The notes under the pieces: model-generated | Told to the model about the DNA's origin: nothing | The model's database searches: none | The model's input: the letters and a program-made list of their open reading frames with translations, nothing else | Position numbers and translations under genes: made by a program | Assembly: GCA_026415985.1 (NCBI GenBank) | Contig: JAOAGA010000002.1 | Coordinates: 261 to 58,887, forward strand | DNA length: 58,627 nt | DNA from: Pseudomonadota bacterium | GTDB lineage: Bacteria; CALINM01 | Direction: 5' to 3' | Part shown: one piece after another, positions 50,042 through 58,627 of the stretch | Numbering within the stretch: the first letter of the stretch is position 1 | How the letters are laid out: each line of letters opens with the position of its first letter

Positions 50042-50887
50042 ATGAAGGTTTTTCTCGTAACAGGCGTTTCTGGTGCAGGTAAAACAATTTTTGTAAAGGC
50101 TCTGGAAGATATCGGCTATTTTTGTGTGGATAATCTACCCGTTCCTTTACTTGATAGTTTTTTTGATCTGTTGAAAAAAGAGAAAAGATATGTCAAGGTA
50201 GCGGTCGTTGTAGATATCAGAGAAAAATTTTATCTCAATAAATCAGATTTGCTTTTAAAAAACATTAAAAAGAAGATACCATCCCTCAAGATAGTTTTTC
50301 TTGATGCCCGGGATGAAGTCTTAATAAGAAGGTTCAATGAAACGAGAAGGAAGCATCCTCTTAACTCCTTTGATATTATTTCAAGCATAGATGAAGAAAG
50401 AAAAATTCTTAGTCTTTTCAAAAAAGAAGCTGATTACATAATTGATACTTCAACAAGTAGCAACTATGATCTCAGGAAAAAGGCTGAGCTTATATCGGAA
50501 GGTCAAATTGAACCTCAGAGAATACAGTTGAAGATAATAAGTTTCGGGTTTAAGTTTGGTATCCCCATTGAGGCAGATAATATTTTTGATGTAAGATTTA
50601 TTCCTAATCCTTATTATGTGCAGGAACTAAAAGATAAGACAGGATTGGATAAAGATGTTATATCTTTTATAGAACAAAAAGGGGTTACCGCTGATTTTTT
50701 AAAAAAGCTAAGAACTCTTTTACCCTTTATGATAAAAAACTATGACAAGGAAGGTAAAAATTTTATATCTTTCGCCTTTGGCTGTACAGGAGGTAAGCAT
50801 AGATCAGTTTATATTGCCAATTATTTTTACGACTACCTGAGACAAAAATACAAAAATATCTCGGTTTTTCATCGGGATTTATCATAA
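50042..50887 (+). CDS. rapZ: RNase adapter/nucleotide-binding protein RapZ
   Basis: 281 residues: P-loop G-V-S-G-A-G-K-T near 8-15, the V-D-N-L-P motif near 30-34 and the C-terminal G-C-T-G-G-K-H-R-S-V motif near 250-259. In E. coli it guides RNase E to GlmZ and so controls GlmS; in bacteria without that system it acts as a general nucleotide-binding regulator. ATG at 50042 fits the family N-terminus; an in-frame TTG at 49994 would start inside hpf and add 16 atypical residues. Confidence 0.94.
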   Translation: MKVFLVTGVSGAGKTIFVKALEDIGYFCVDNLPVPLLDSFFDLLKKEKRYVKVAVVVDIREKFYLNKSDLLLKNIKKKIPSLKIVFLDARDEVLIRRFNETRRKHPLNSFDIISSIDEERKILSLFKKEADYIIDTSTSSNYDLRKKAELISEGQIEPQRIQLKIISFGFKFGIPIEADNIFDVRFIPNPYYVQELKDKTGLDKDVISFIEQKGVTADFLKKLRTLLPFMIKNYDKEGKNFISFAFGCTGGKHRSVYIANYFYDYLRQKYKNISVFHRDLS

Positions 50888-50889
50888 TT

Positions 50890-51360
50890 GTGGGAAAATT
50901 AACGATAAATTTTTTTTTGTTTATAAGGAAGTTTATAGTTTTTATTTTGTTTTTTTTACTCACAATTCAGCTAAGCTGTGCTCCTATCCCAGCGGACAAT
51001 AACTCTGTAATAAAACTAAAAAACCGACTGGCTTTTCCCTATGTTTTCCTTGATTTTAATAGTTTTTCTCTTGTCATCTCTGAAATTGACGGCCAAAAAA
51101 CAGCTAAATTTGGCTGGATTGAACTACCTGCAGGTAAACACAATATACTTTTAGAGGTTATGAAGGGTCCGACAGGATATTTGGGAACAGCCCCCTTAAA
51201 AGGAGTTTGTTATTCAGCCATTGAGTTTGAATTTAAGCCCAATACATCTTATTTGATGGAGTTTCATAGAGAAAATAAAGAGGAATTTGTATTTCTGATA
51301 GATAAAACAACAGGAAGGATAGTTCTTAAGTCAGAGTGTATATCTAAAAAAATTTACTAA
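50890..51360 (+). CDS. Small putative lipoprotein
   Basis: 156 residues, GTG start two bases after rapZ, no Shine-Dalgarno sequence. A long hydrophobic segment (about 9-29) ends in Q-L-S-C-A-P, a weak lipobox around Cys30, followed by about 125 residues of mixed beta strands. There are G-K-H-N and C-Y-S-A-I-E-F-E-F motifs, but no family is recognised. It fills the gap between housekeeping and the mdh promoter and may be a carboxy-terminal PEGA-like or envelope-binding module; that is a guess. Confidence 0.6.
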   Translation: MGKLTINFFLFIRKFIVFILFFLLTIQLSCAPIPADNNSVIKLKNRLAFPYVFLDFNSFSLVISEIDGQKTAKFGWIELPAGKHNILLEVMKGPTGYLGTAPLKGVCYSAIEFEFKPNTSYLMEFHRENKEEFVFLIDKTTGRIVLKSECISKKIY

Positions 51361-51395
51361 TACTAAAATTATTTTGCTAATAGTAAAAATTTTAT

Positions 51396-52427
<1,032 letters not shown>

Positions 52428-52432
52428 TCTTT

Positions 52433-53278
52433 ATGAGAAAAATAGGTAGTGATGAGATAACAAAAGCGGTAAAAAATCTGTTCCTGGAAGCGGGTAGAAT
52501 ATTACCCGAAGATGTAACCTGTGCCTTTGTTTCCGCCCTCGATAATGAAATATCTCCTCTTGGCAAGGCAGTTCTTGAACAACTTATTGAAAATAAAGAG
52601 ATTGCAAAAAAAGAAGGTCTTGCCCTATGTCAGGATACAGGCTTTGCTGTTGTTTTTGTAGAGTGGGGTGAAAAGGTTCTCTTTGAAGGTGAGAATCTTT
52701 TTGAGGCTATTAATCAGGGAGTAAGGTTAGCCTATGATGAAGGTTATTACAGGAAATCTATTGTATCGGATCCGCTTTTTGACAGAAAAAATACAGGAGA
52801 CAATACCCCTGCCTTAATTCACTTTGAGATTGTTCCCGGTGAAAAGGTAAAAATTACCGCTGCCCCTAAAGGCGGTGGCAGTGAAAATATGAGTGCCATC
52901 AAGATGCTTAAACCTGCCGATGGTGTTGAGGGCGTTAAGAAATTTGTTCTTGAGACGGTAGAAAAGGCTGGTGGCAATCCATGCCCGCCAGTTATTGTAG
53001 GGGTTGGGATTGGTGGAACCTTTGAAAAATCAGCACTTTTAGCAAAAAAGGCCCTGCTTAGGGAGTTGGGTTCAAAAAACAAAGATGAGAGATATGCCAA
53101 ACTGGAAGAAGAGCTGTTAAAAGAGATAAATAAATTAGGTATCGGGCCTATGGGATTAGGGGGACGTATTACCGCACTGGGGGTACATATTGAGTTTTAT
53201 CCCTGCCATATAGCCAGTTTGCCAGTAGCGGTGAATATTCAGTGCCATAGTGCAAGACATAAGGAAATAATATTATAG
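52433..53278 (+). CDS. Fumarate hydratase class I, alpha subunit
   Basis: 281 residues. The [4Fe-4S] cluster cysteines are in L-C-Q-D-T-G-F (Cys66), N-P-C-P-P-V near 183 and the C-terminal Q-C-H-S-A-R-H near 273. Two-subunit fumarases of this type occur in anaerobes and in archaea. A related tartrate dehydratase fold exists, but the neighbouring mdh and sdh genes support fumarase. No clear ribosome binding site; five bases after mdh, so translation is probably coupled. Confidence 0.92.
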   Translation: MRKIGSDEITKAVKNLFLEAGRILPEDVTCAFVSALDNEISPLGKAVLEQLIENKEIAKKEGLALCQDTGFAVVFVEWGEKVLFEGENLFEAINQGVRLAYDEGYYRKSIVSDPLFDRKNTGDNTPALIHFEIVPGEKVKITAAPKGGGSENMSAIKMLKPADGVEGVKKFVLETVEKAGGNPCPPVIVGVGIGGTFEKSALLAKKALLRELGSKNKDERYAKLEEELLKEINKLGIGPMGLGGRITALGVHIEFYPCHIASLPVAVNIQCHSARHKEIIL

Positions 53279-53285
53279 AGGTTTT

Positions 53286-53837
53286 ATGGTAAAGAAGATA
53301 ACCACACCATTAACAGAGGAAGTAATTACAGGACTGAAGGCTGGAGATCTGGTTTCTATTACCGGTTATATATATACCGCGAGAGATGCGGCTCATAAAA
53401 GGTTGGTTGAGTTGGTCAGAAATGGTAAAGAACTACCTTTTGATATTACGGGATCGGTAATTTACTACGTAGGACCTACTCCTGCCCCGCCGGGTAAGGT
53501 AATTGGTTCTGCAGGTCCTACCACAAGTTACAGAATGGATAGTTATGCTCCGGTTTTAATAGAGATTGGTTTAAAAGGAATGATTGGCAAAGGAAAGCGT
53601 GCACCGGAAGTTCGCTCTGCTATGATTAAACACAAAGCGGTCTATTTTGCTGCTACGGGCGGTGCTGCTGCGCTGATTTCAAAACATATAAGATCTTCCG
53701 AGCTTATTGCCTATGATGACTTAGGTCCAGAAGCTATTAGAAGGCTTTATGTAGAAGATTTTCCCGCGATAGTGGTTAATGATGTTTATGGCGGGGATTT
53801 ATACGAAGAAGGTGTAAAAAGATACAGGATCGATTAG
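53286..53837 (+). CDS. Fumarate hydratase class I, beta subunit
   Basis: 183 residues with G-D-L-V-S-I-T-G near 20-27, A-R-D-A-A-H-K-R near 32-39 and Y-Y-V-G-P-T-P-A-P-P-G-K near 60-71, all typical of the C-terminal half of class I fumarases. Forms the hydratase with the alpha subunit seven bases upstream; together they hydrate fumarate to L-malate. Confidence 0.93.
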   Translation: MVKKITTPLTEEVITGLKAGDLVSITGYIYTARDAAHKRLVELVRNGKELPFDITGSVIYYVGPTPAPPGKVIGSAGPTTSYRMDSYAPVLIEIGLKGMIGKGKRAPEVRSAMIKHKAVYFAATGGAAALISKHIRSSELIAYDDLGPEAIRRLYVEDFPAIVVNDVYGGDLYEEGVKRYRID

Positions 53838-53842
53838 ACATC

Positions 53843-54367
53843 GTGGAGAAAAAAATACAGTTTTATTTAAGAAGACTGCATGGGATAACGGGGATATTTC
53901 CCCTTGGTTATTTTCTTTTTTTTCATTTAAAAGAAGGTGATAGTTTTTCTTCAAGGGGCTTAATCTTTTCTTTAGTTTTTTTATGGATTCCCCTTTTGTT
54001 CCATAGTCTATACGGTCTTTATATAACCTATGAAGGCGGGATGAATCTTTGCTGTTACAGGCACCTGAGAAATATTATGTATTTTCTTCAGAGATGGAGC
54101 GGAATATTTTTGATAATTTTTCTTGGCTATCACATATATTTAATGAAATCAATGACATATAGCAATTTACCTCTTGAGAATTTTTTGCTTTTTTCCATTG
54201 TTGTAGTGTCTATTTTTCATTTTTCTAATGGTATATTTGGATTTTTAGTTGACTACGGAATTACTGTAGGAGAGAAAGCCCAATCAGTCGGTGTTTTAAT
54301 CAGCTTTATTTTTTTTATACTTTTCGGCATTTATGGAGTTATCAAATTTTTTAATTTTGTCGGTTAA
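53843..54367 (+). CDS. sdhC: Succinate dehydrogenase/fumarate reductase cytochrome b558 subunit
   Basis: 174 residues and five hydrophobic helices, matching the single-subunit anchor type of Bacillus and Wolinella. R-L-H-G-I-T-G-I-F-P-L-G-Y near 11-23 is the family start; His residues near 13, 28, 70, 113 and 130 are candidate ligands of two b haems. It anchors SdhAB and exchanges electrons with menaquinone. GTG start with no Shine-Dalgarno sequence, five bases after the fumarase beta gene. Confidence 0.88.
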   Translation: MEKKIQFYLRRLHGITGIFPLGYFLFFHLKEGDSFSSRGLIFSLVFLWIPLLFHSLYGLYITYEGGMNLCCYRHLRNIMYFLQRWSGIFLIIFLGYHIYLMKSMTYSNLPLENFLLFSIVVVSIFHFSNGIFGFLVDYGITVGEKAQSVGVLISFIFFILFGIYGVIKFFNFVG

Positions 54368-54375
54368 GGGAGTTT

Positions 54376-56109
54376 ATGTCCTGTGAAATAATTATTATTG
54401 GCGGTGGGTTGGCAGGTCTTTCTGCTACTATCAGCGCCTGTGAAAAAAACTTAAAGGTTAAGCTCTTTTCAGTTCTCCCTGTCAAAAGGTCTCACTCTGT
54501 CTGTGCTCAGGGAGGAATAAACGCATCTGTCAACTCAAAGGGGGAAGGTGACAGCCCCTATATTCATTTTTATGAAACCATTTACGGCGGAGACTTCTTG
54601 GCAAATCAGCCACCTGTTAAGGCAATGTGTGAGAATGCTCCAAACATTATATACCTTCTTGACAGGATGGGGGTTATGTTCAACCGCACACCGGAAGGGT
54701 TTCTTGATTTCAGAAGATTTGGAGGAACCAAATACCACAGAACTGCCTTTGCGGGTGCAACAACAGGACAGCAGATATTATATGCTCTTGACGAGCAGGT
54801 TAGAAGGTTTGAGGCAAATGGGCTTGTAGAAAAATACGAAGGATGGGAGTTCTTAAGGGCGGTTATAGATAATAAAGGAGTATGCAGAGGTATTATAGCG
54901 GGCAATATTAATAATTTAGATATAAATTATTTCCCTGCCGATGCAGTAATAATTGCTACGGGTGGGATAGGAATGATTTTTGGTAAAAGTACAAATTCTT
55001 ATATTTGTAATGGCTCCGCTCAGTCGGTTCTGTATCAGCAGGGTGTTAAGTATGCAAACGGTGAGTTTATACAGGTTCATCCGACTGCCATAGCAGGATT
55101 AGATAAACTGAGGCTTATTTCTGAATCTGTAAGGGGAGAAGGGGGACGTATCTGGACCTATAAAGATGGAAAAAAATGGTATTTCCTTGAAGAAAAGTAC
55201 CCCAGCTATGGAAATCTGGTGCCAAGAGATATAGCAAGCAGAGAGATATTCAAGGTCTGTGTTGAGATGGGGTTGGGTATCGATGGCAAAAATCAGGTTT
55301 ATCTTGATGTAACACATATAGATAGAAAAACCCTCGAGTATAAATTAGGTGGTGTCCTTGAGATTTATCAAAAGTTTACCGGCGAAGATCCCTATTCAAA
55401 GCCTATGAAGGTCTTTCCTGCGGTTCATTATACTATGGGTGGTTTGTGGGTTGACTTTAAACAAATGACTAATATCCCCGGACTTTTCGCTGTGGGAGAG
55501 TGCGAATACCAGTATCACGGTGCCAACAGATTAGGGGCCAACTCTCTTTTATCCTGTATCCACGCAGGTTTATCAGTAGGTGATAATGTTCTGAATTATA
55601 TCAGTTCATTAAGTGAGAGATGTGAGGATATTCCACTAAAAATATTTGAATCAGAAAAATCCTTGGTTGTATCAAAGTTTGAACAGTATAAAAGACTAAA
55701 TGGAGCAGAAAATCCTTATCTTCTTCACCAGGAACTTGGTGAGATAATGACAGAAAATGTAACAGTTGTTAGATATAACGAAAGGGTTTTGGCAACAATT
55801 AATAAGATTAAAGAGATTAGAGAAAGGCTTAATAACGTTAATATCCTTGACTCATCTGACTTTGGTAATCAGACACTCTTTTTTGTTAACCAGCTTTATA
55901 ATATGATTGAGTTAGCCCTTGTTATTGCAAAGGGTGCCTATTTAAGGAATGAAAGCAGAGGCAGTCATTACAAACCAGAATATCCCCATAGAGATGATCA
56001 AAATTTTCTTAAAACAACCATAGCTCTTTACGATAAGGAAGAGCCCGTAATAACCTATGAAGATGTTGATTTATCAATATTAAAACCGGTAGAGAGGAAG
56101 TATCAGTAA
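54376..56109 (+). CDS. sdhA: Succinate dehydrogenase/fumarate reductase flavoprotein
   Basis: 577 residues. FAD-binding G-G-G-L-A-G-L-S-A near 8-16, covalent-FAD His in R-S-H-S-V-C-A-Q-G-G-I near 39-49, H-P-T-A-I-A near 235 and the active-site Arg in V-P-R-D-I-A-S-R-E near 279-288, followed by H-Y-T-M-G-G near 355 and R-L-G-A-N-S-L near 391. It interconverts succinate and fumarate. Length fits the diheme b558 class. Direction (SDH versus QFR) cannot be set from sequence. Confidence 0.94.
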   Translation: MSCEIIIIGGGLAGLSATISACEKNLKVKLFSVLPVKRSHSVCAQGGINASVNSKGEGDSPYIHFYETIYGGDFLANQPPVKAMCENAPNIIYLLDRMGVMFNRTPEGFLDFRRFGGTKYHRTAFAGATTGQQILYALDEQVRRFEANGLVEKYEGWEFLRAVIDNKGVCRGIIAGNINNLDINYFPADAVIIATGGIGMIFGKSTNSYICNGSAQSVLYQQGVKYANGEFIQVHPTAIAGLDKLRLISESVRGEGGRIWTYKDGKKWYFLEEKYPSYGNLVPRDIASREIFKVCVEMGLGIDGKNQVYLDVTHIDRKTLEYKLGGVLEIYQKFTGEDPYSKPMKVFPAVHYTMGGLWVDFKQMTNIPGLFAVGECEYQYHGANRLGANSLLSCIHAGLSVGDNVLNYISSLSERCEDIPLKIFESEKSLVVSKFEQYKRLNGAENPYLLHQELGEIMTENVTVVRYNERVLATINKIKEIRERLNNVNILDSSDFGNQTLFFVNQLYNMIELALVIAKGAYLRNESRGSHYKPEYPHRDDQNFLKTTIALYDKEEPVITYEDVDLSILKPVERKYQ

Positions 56110-56849
56110 TGGAAGTTATTGTAACAATTGAAAGAAGGAAAAGTCCTGTTGAAAGCAGTTATATCGAGACTTTTAGGGTAGATTTGCCTGATAGTGCCAA
56201 TGTGATTATGATCTTAATGGAGATCAGAAAAAAGCCAATCAACATAAAGGGAGAAAAGGTTTCACCTGTTGCCTTTGAATGTAGCTGTTTAGAAGAAGTT
56301 TGTGGTGCCTGTACAATGAATATTAACGGCAGGGCAAGGCAGGCTTGCAGTACCCTCCTAAGAGATTTGGGGGGAAAAATTAACTTGGCGCCCTTGAGAA
56401 AATTCCCGGTAATTAGAGATCTGATAGTTGACAGGAGAAAGATTTTTGATGCCCTGAAGAGAGTTAAGGCTTGGATACCTATTGATGGAACCTATGGGAT
56501 GGGTCCAGGGCCTAAGGTGCCGGAAAAGGTGCAAAGAATTGGTTATAAACTGGCCAGATGTATGAGTTGTGGCATTTGTATGGAAGCATGCCCTCAGGTA
56601 AACGACAGGTCAAATTTTATAGGTCCTGCAGTAATAGCCCAGACTTACCTATTTAATTTACATCCAACTGGTGCTATGATAGAAGAGGATAGATTAGAGA
56701 CCCTTTTGGAAGATGGCGGAATAGGTGAGTGCGGAAATGCTCAGAATTGTGTTAAAGTGTGTCCAAAGGGTGTACCTCTAACTTATGCGTTAGGCAAGTT
56801 AAACAGAGATACGTTAATCTATAGTATCAAGAGATTGCTCGATACTTAA
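56109..56849 (+). CDS. sdhB: Succinate dehydrogenase/fumarate reductase iron-sulfur protein
   Basis: 246 residues with three cluster motifs: [2Fe-2S] C-S-C-L-E-E-V-C-G-A-C near 57-67, [4Fe-4S] C-M-S-C-G-I-C-M-E-A-C-P near 154-165, and [3Fe-4S]-type C-G-N-A-Q-N-C-V-K-V-C-P near 215-226. Its ATG shares a base with the sdhA stop. It wires the flavoprotein to the b558 anchor. Confidence 0.94.
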   Translation: MEVIVTIERRKSPVESSYIETFRVDLPDSANVIMILMEIRKKPINIKGEKVSPVAFECSCLEEVCGACTMNINGRARQACSTLLRDLGGKINLAPLRKFPVIRDLIVDRRKIFDALKRVKAWIPIDGTYGMGPGPKVPEKVQRIGYKLARCMSCGICMEACPQVNDRSNFIGPAVIAQTYLFNLHPTGAMIEEDRLETLLEDGGIGECGNAQNCVKVCPKGVPLTYALGKLNRDTLIYSIKRLLDT

Positions 56850-56859
56850 GGGGGATCAG

Positions 56860-57273
56860 ATGTTGCTCAAACTTTCTAAAGATATAGTTAACAGCGAGTT
56901 ATTCAGATCTGTTTCAGAGATTTCTGCTCAAAAGATAATGAGTTGTTACCAATGCGGTAAGTGTACCGCTGGTTGTCCCCTTGCTGATAAAATGGATTAT
57001 GTTCCCAATGAGATGATGCGGCTTTGTATGTTAGGACAGATAGAGGATCTTCTTGATTCAAAGGCAATCTGGCTATGTACTTCCTGTTTTCAGTGCGGAA
57101 CAAGATGTCCAAAGGGTATAGAAGTTCACAGGGTCTTTGAGGCACTGCGTAGTTTAGCCCTAAGAGAAGGTAAAAATTATACCGATATAGAAGAACTACC
57201 AAAAGAGGTTCTCGATGAGATGCCTCAGCAGGCAATCATCGCAGGATACAGAAAGTTTGAGTCTCTGGAATAA
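56860..57273 (+). CDS. hdrC: Heterodisulfide reductase subunit C-like protein
   Basis: 137 residues with two 4Fe-4S motifs, C-Y-Q-C-G-K-C-T-A-G-C-P near 29-40 and C-T-S-C-F-Q-C-G-T-R-C-P near 74-85, the HdrC pattern. It follows sdhB by ten bases and precedes HdrB, so it probably delivers electrons between HdrA and HdrB. The fixed linkage to SDH suggests coupling of fumarate/succinate chemistry with a thiol or ferredoxin pool. Confidence 0.9.
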   Translation: MLLKLSKDIVNSELFRSVSEISAQKIMSCYQCGKCTAGCPLADKMDYVPNEMMRLCMLGQIEDLLDSKAIWLCTSCFQCGTRCPKGIEVHRVFEALRSLALREGKNYTDIEELPKEVLDEMPQQAIIAGYRKFESLE

Positions 57274-57328
57274 GACTTATAAGCGATGATGGAACTAATG
57301 TTAACAAGAAAATAAAAAGGGGTTTTAG

Positions 57329-58213
57329 ATGATTAGTTATCCATACTTTCCCGGTTGTGCCCTTAGCACCAAGGCAAAAGCACTCGATATATCTGCCAGA
57401 GAGACCATGAAAGCGTTAGGCTATGAATTGAAAGAAATTGAAGACTGGACCTGTTGCGGTGCAGTCTTTCCCCTGGCAGAGGATGAACATATAAGGCTTG
57501 TCTCTCCTATGAGATCTATTTTTAAAGCAGGTAAAGATTCTGATAAGCTCATAACTCTTTGTTCCGCATGTTTTAATGTTTTAAGGAGAACACAAAGGCT
57601 TGTTAAGGAAAATAAAGTAAGAAGAGATAGAGTTTTTAACTATATGGAAGAGGAAGTTCCTGAAAATTTCAACGATAATGTGAAGGTGGTTCATCTTATA
57701 GAGATAATCAGGGATGAGATTGGTTTTGATAAGCTATCCGAAAGAATAAAAAAACCACTTACCGATTTAAAGGTTGCCCCCTTTTATGATTGCCTGACCT
57801 ATCGCCCACCTAAAGAGATGGAGTTTGAAGACCCTGAAAACCCTAAGATTTACACAAATTTAATTACTGCATTAGGGGGGATTAGCATAGATTTTCCCTT
57901 TAGAAGCGAGTGTTGCGGAGCCCATCTGTCGGTAAGTGACAGGTCTGCCTCTCTTGATTGTTCCTATAGAATTTTAAACTCTGCAAGATTAGCGGGAGCA
58001 GAGGCACTTCTTACCTCCTGTCCTCTTTGTCATTATAACTTAGACGCAAGACAACAGGAGATGATTGATAGTAAGGTTGGTTTTAAACCAATACCGGTTT
58101 TTTATCTGACTCAGATTATAGGTCTTTCCCTTGGTTTGGATGTCGAGTCTTTAGGTTTTGAGAAAAATAAAGTTTCGCCTGTTAATTTATTGAAAGAAAA
58201 GGGTCTTTTGTAA
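57329..58213 (+). CDS. hdrB: Heterodisulfide reductase subunit B-like protein (CCG domain)
   Basis: 294 residues with two CCG repeats: Y-F-P-G-C near 6-10, C-C-G near 42-44, L-C-S-A-C near 84-88; then S-E-C-C-G-A-H near 193-199 and S-C-P-L-C near 231-235. These ligate the noncubane clusters that split disulfides in methanogen HdrB. In bacteria the natural substrate is not known. AAAAAGGGG precedes the ATG. Confidence 0.91.
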   Translation: MISYPYFPGCALSTKAKALDISARETMKALGYELKEIEDWTCCGAVFPLAEDEHIRLVSPMRSIFKAGKDSDKLITLCSACFNVLRRTQRLVKENKVRRDRVFNYMEEEVPENFNDNVKVVHLIEIIRDEIGFDKLSERIKKPLTDLKVAPFYDCLTYRPPKEMEFEDPENPKIYTNLITALGGISIDFPFRSECCGAHLSVSDRSASLDCSYRILNSARLAGAEALLTSCPLCHYNLDARQQEMIDSKVGFKPIPVFYLTQIIGLSLGLDVESLGFEKNKVSPVNLLKEKGLL

Positions 58214-58223
58214 GGAGTAAGGG

Positions 58224-58627
58224 ATGAAAAAGATTGGTTTATATATCTGTCATTGTGGTAGCAATATTGCGGGAGTAGTAAACATAGAGAAGGTTAAAAA
58301 CTACTTTTCAGGTGTTGAAGGAGTTGAGATATCAGACGATTATAAATATATGTGTTCTGAGCCCGGACAGAAGAAGTTGAGAGATGCCATTGTTGAGAAG
58401 GGGCTTAATGGTGTGGTTGTTGCCTGTTGTTCTCCAAGAATGCATGAGATTACCTTTAGAAACGCTGCCTTATCAGCAGGGCTAAATCCCTATCAGGTAG
58501 AAATAGCAAATATCAGGGAACAGTGTAGCTGGGTTCATCAAAAAGACAAAGAAAAGGCCACCGATAAGGCTATAGAGATAATAAAGGTTATGCTTGAAAA
58601 GGTAAAAAAGGATGAGCCCCTTGAGCC
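58224..58627 (+). CDS. hdrA: Heterodisulfide reductase subunit A, 5' part (cut by window end)
   Basis: The first 134 codons. The start M-K-K-I-G-L-Y-I-C-H-C-G-S-N-I-A-G near 1-17, the C-S-E-P-G motif and C-C-S-P-R-M-H-E near 79-86 identify the N-terminal HdrA domain; the FAD and ferredoxin domains would lie beyond base 58627. TAAGGAG just before the ATG supports the start. HdrA would bifurcate or collect electrons for HdrBC. Confidence 0.92.
   Translation, partial: MKKIGLYICHCGSNIAGVVNIEKVKNYFSGVEGVEISDDYKYMCSEPGQKKLRDAIVEKGLNGVVVACCSPRMHEITFRNAALSAGLNPYQVEIANIREQCSWVHQKDKEKATDKAIEIIKVMLEKVKKDEPLE

Noticed and set aside
54606-54905. - strand open frame inside sdhA
   Set aside because: Shadow of a conserved coding region; no ribosome binding site and no family features.

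Overview
The window is AT-rich and almost wall-to-wall coding. Nearly all genes lie on the + strand in long operons with overlapping stops and starts. Arginine is written mostly with AGA/AGG, and proteins are rich in Lys, Glu and Ile. Signal peptides, a lipobox, a probable outer-membrane barrel, an AMIN-type amidase and a LapB-like protein point to a Gram-negative cell envelope. Malate dehydrogenase, two-subunit Fe-S fumarase, a b558-type succinate dehydrogenase/fumarate reductase, HdrCBA and polyferredoxins point to an anaerobe. Gene orders such as aroA-cmk-ispH-rpsA-sppA, def-fmt-DUF116-rpe and mutS2-dnaG-rpoD, plus an MJ0042 zinc-ribbon protein, fit a deltaproteobacterial, Deferribacterota or Thermodesulfobacteriota-like lineage, perhaps thermophilic. 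That placement is inference; no rRNA gene is present.

Layout. 0.1-5.9 kb: aromatic amino acid, nucleotide and isoprenoid genes (aroA, cmk, ispH), ribosomal S1 protein, signal peptide peptidase, phosphoesterase. 5.9-14.8 kb: HIT protein, LapB-like TPR protein, mutS, nitroreductase, cell-wall amidase, glnD. 14.8-19.1 kb: a TVP38-type membrane protein (- strand), XerC/D recombinase and a DHH-CBS tRNA nucleotidyltransferase. 19.1-23.7 kb: outer-membrane protein, zinc-ribbon protein with a long Phe-patterned acidic linker, and a trio of degenerate AAA+ protein, FmdE-like protein and ArsP/YraQ-type permease. 23.9-25.4 kb: a seven-repeat FG-GAP/UnbV propeller protein with its own promoter and terminator.

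25.4-38.6 kb is the accessory part: eleven tightly packed genes, nearly all exported or in the membrane. Four are paralogues, each made of three transthyretin-like beta-sandwich domains. Three are beta-helix proteins, one fused to a PQQ-like propeller. The others are a 14-odd-helix spermidine-synthase-like protein without the expected catalytic Asp, a shortened OpuAC-like binding protein, a Tat-exported DUF362 protein and a NapH/NapG-fused polyferredoxin. I do not recognise this combination as a described system. It looks like a haem-free envelope scaffold coupled to an iron-sulfur redox module.

38.6-51.4 kb is housekeeping: def, fmt, DUF116, rpe, mgtC-like, a C_GCAxxG protein (- strand), yjbQ, yqeY, mutS2, dnaG, rpoD, hpf, rapZ and a small lipoprotein. 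51.5 kb to the end is a respiratory/TCA operon: mdh, fumarase alpha and beta, sdhCAB, hdrC, hdrB and the start of hdrA, cut by the window edge. Its promoter carries a perfect 9-bp-arm palindrome over the -10 region. The mdh-fum-sdh set interconverts oxaloacetate, malate, fumarate and succinate, and the Hdr proteins probably link this to thiol or ferredoxin electron pools.

No tRNA, rRNA, CRISPR array, insertion sequence or prophage was seen. No gene-free stretch exceeds 300 bases; the longest is about 200 bases, before the FG-GAP gene.
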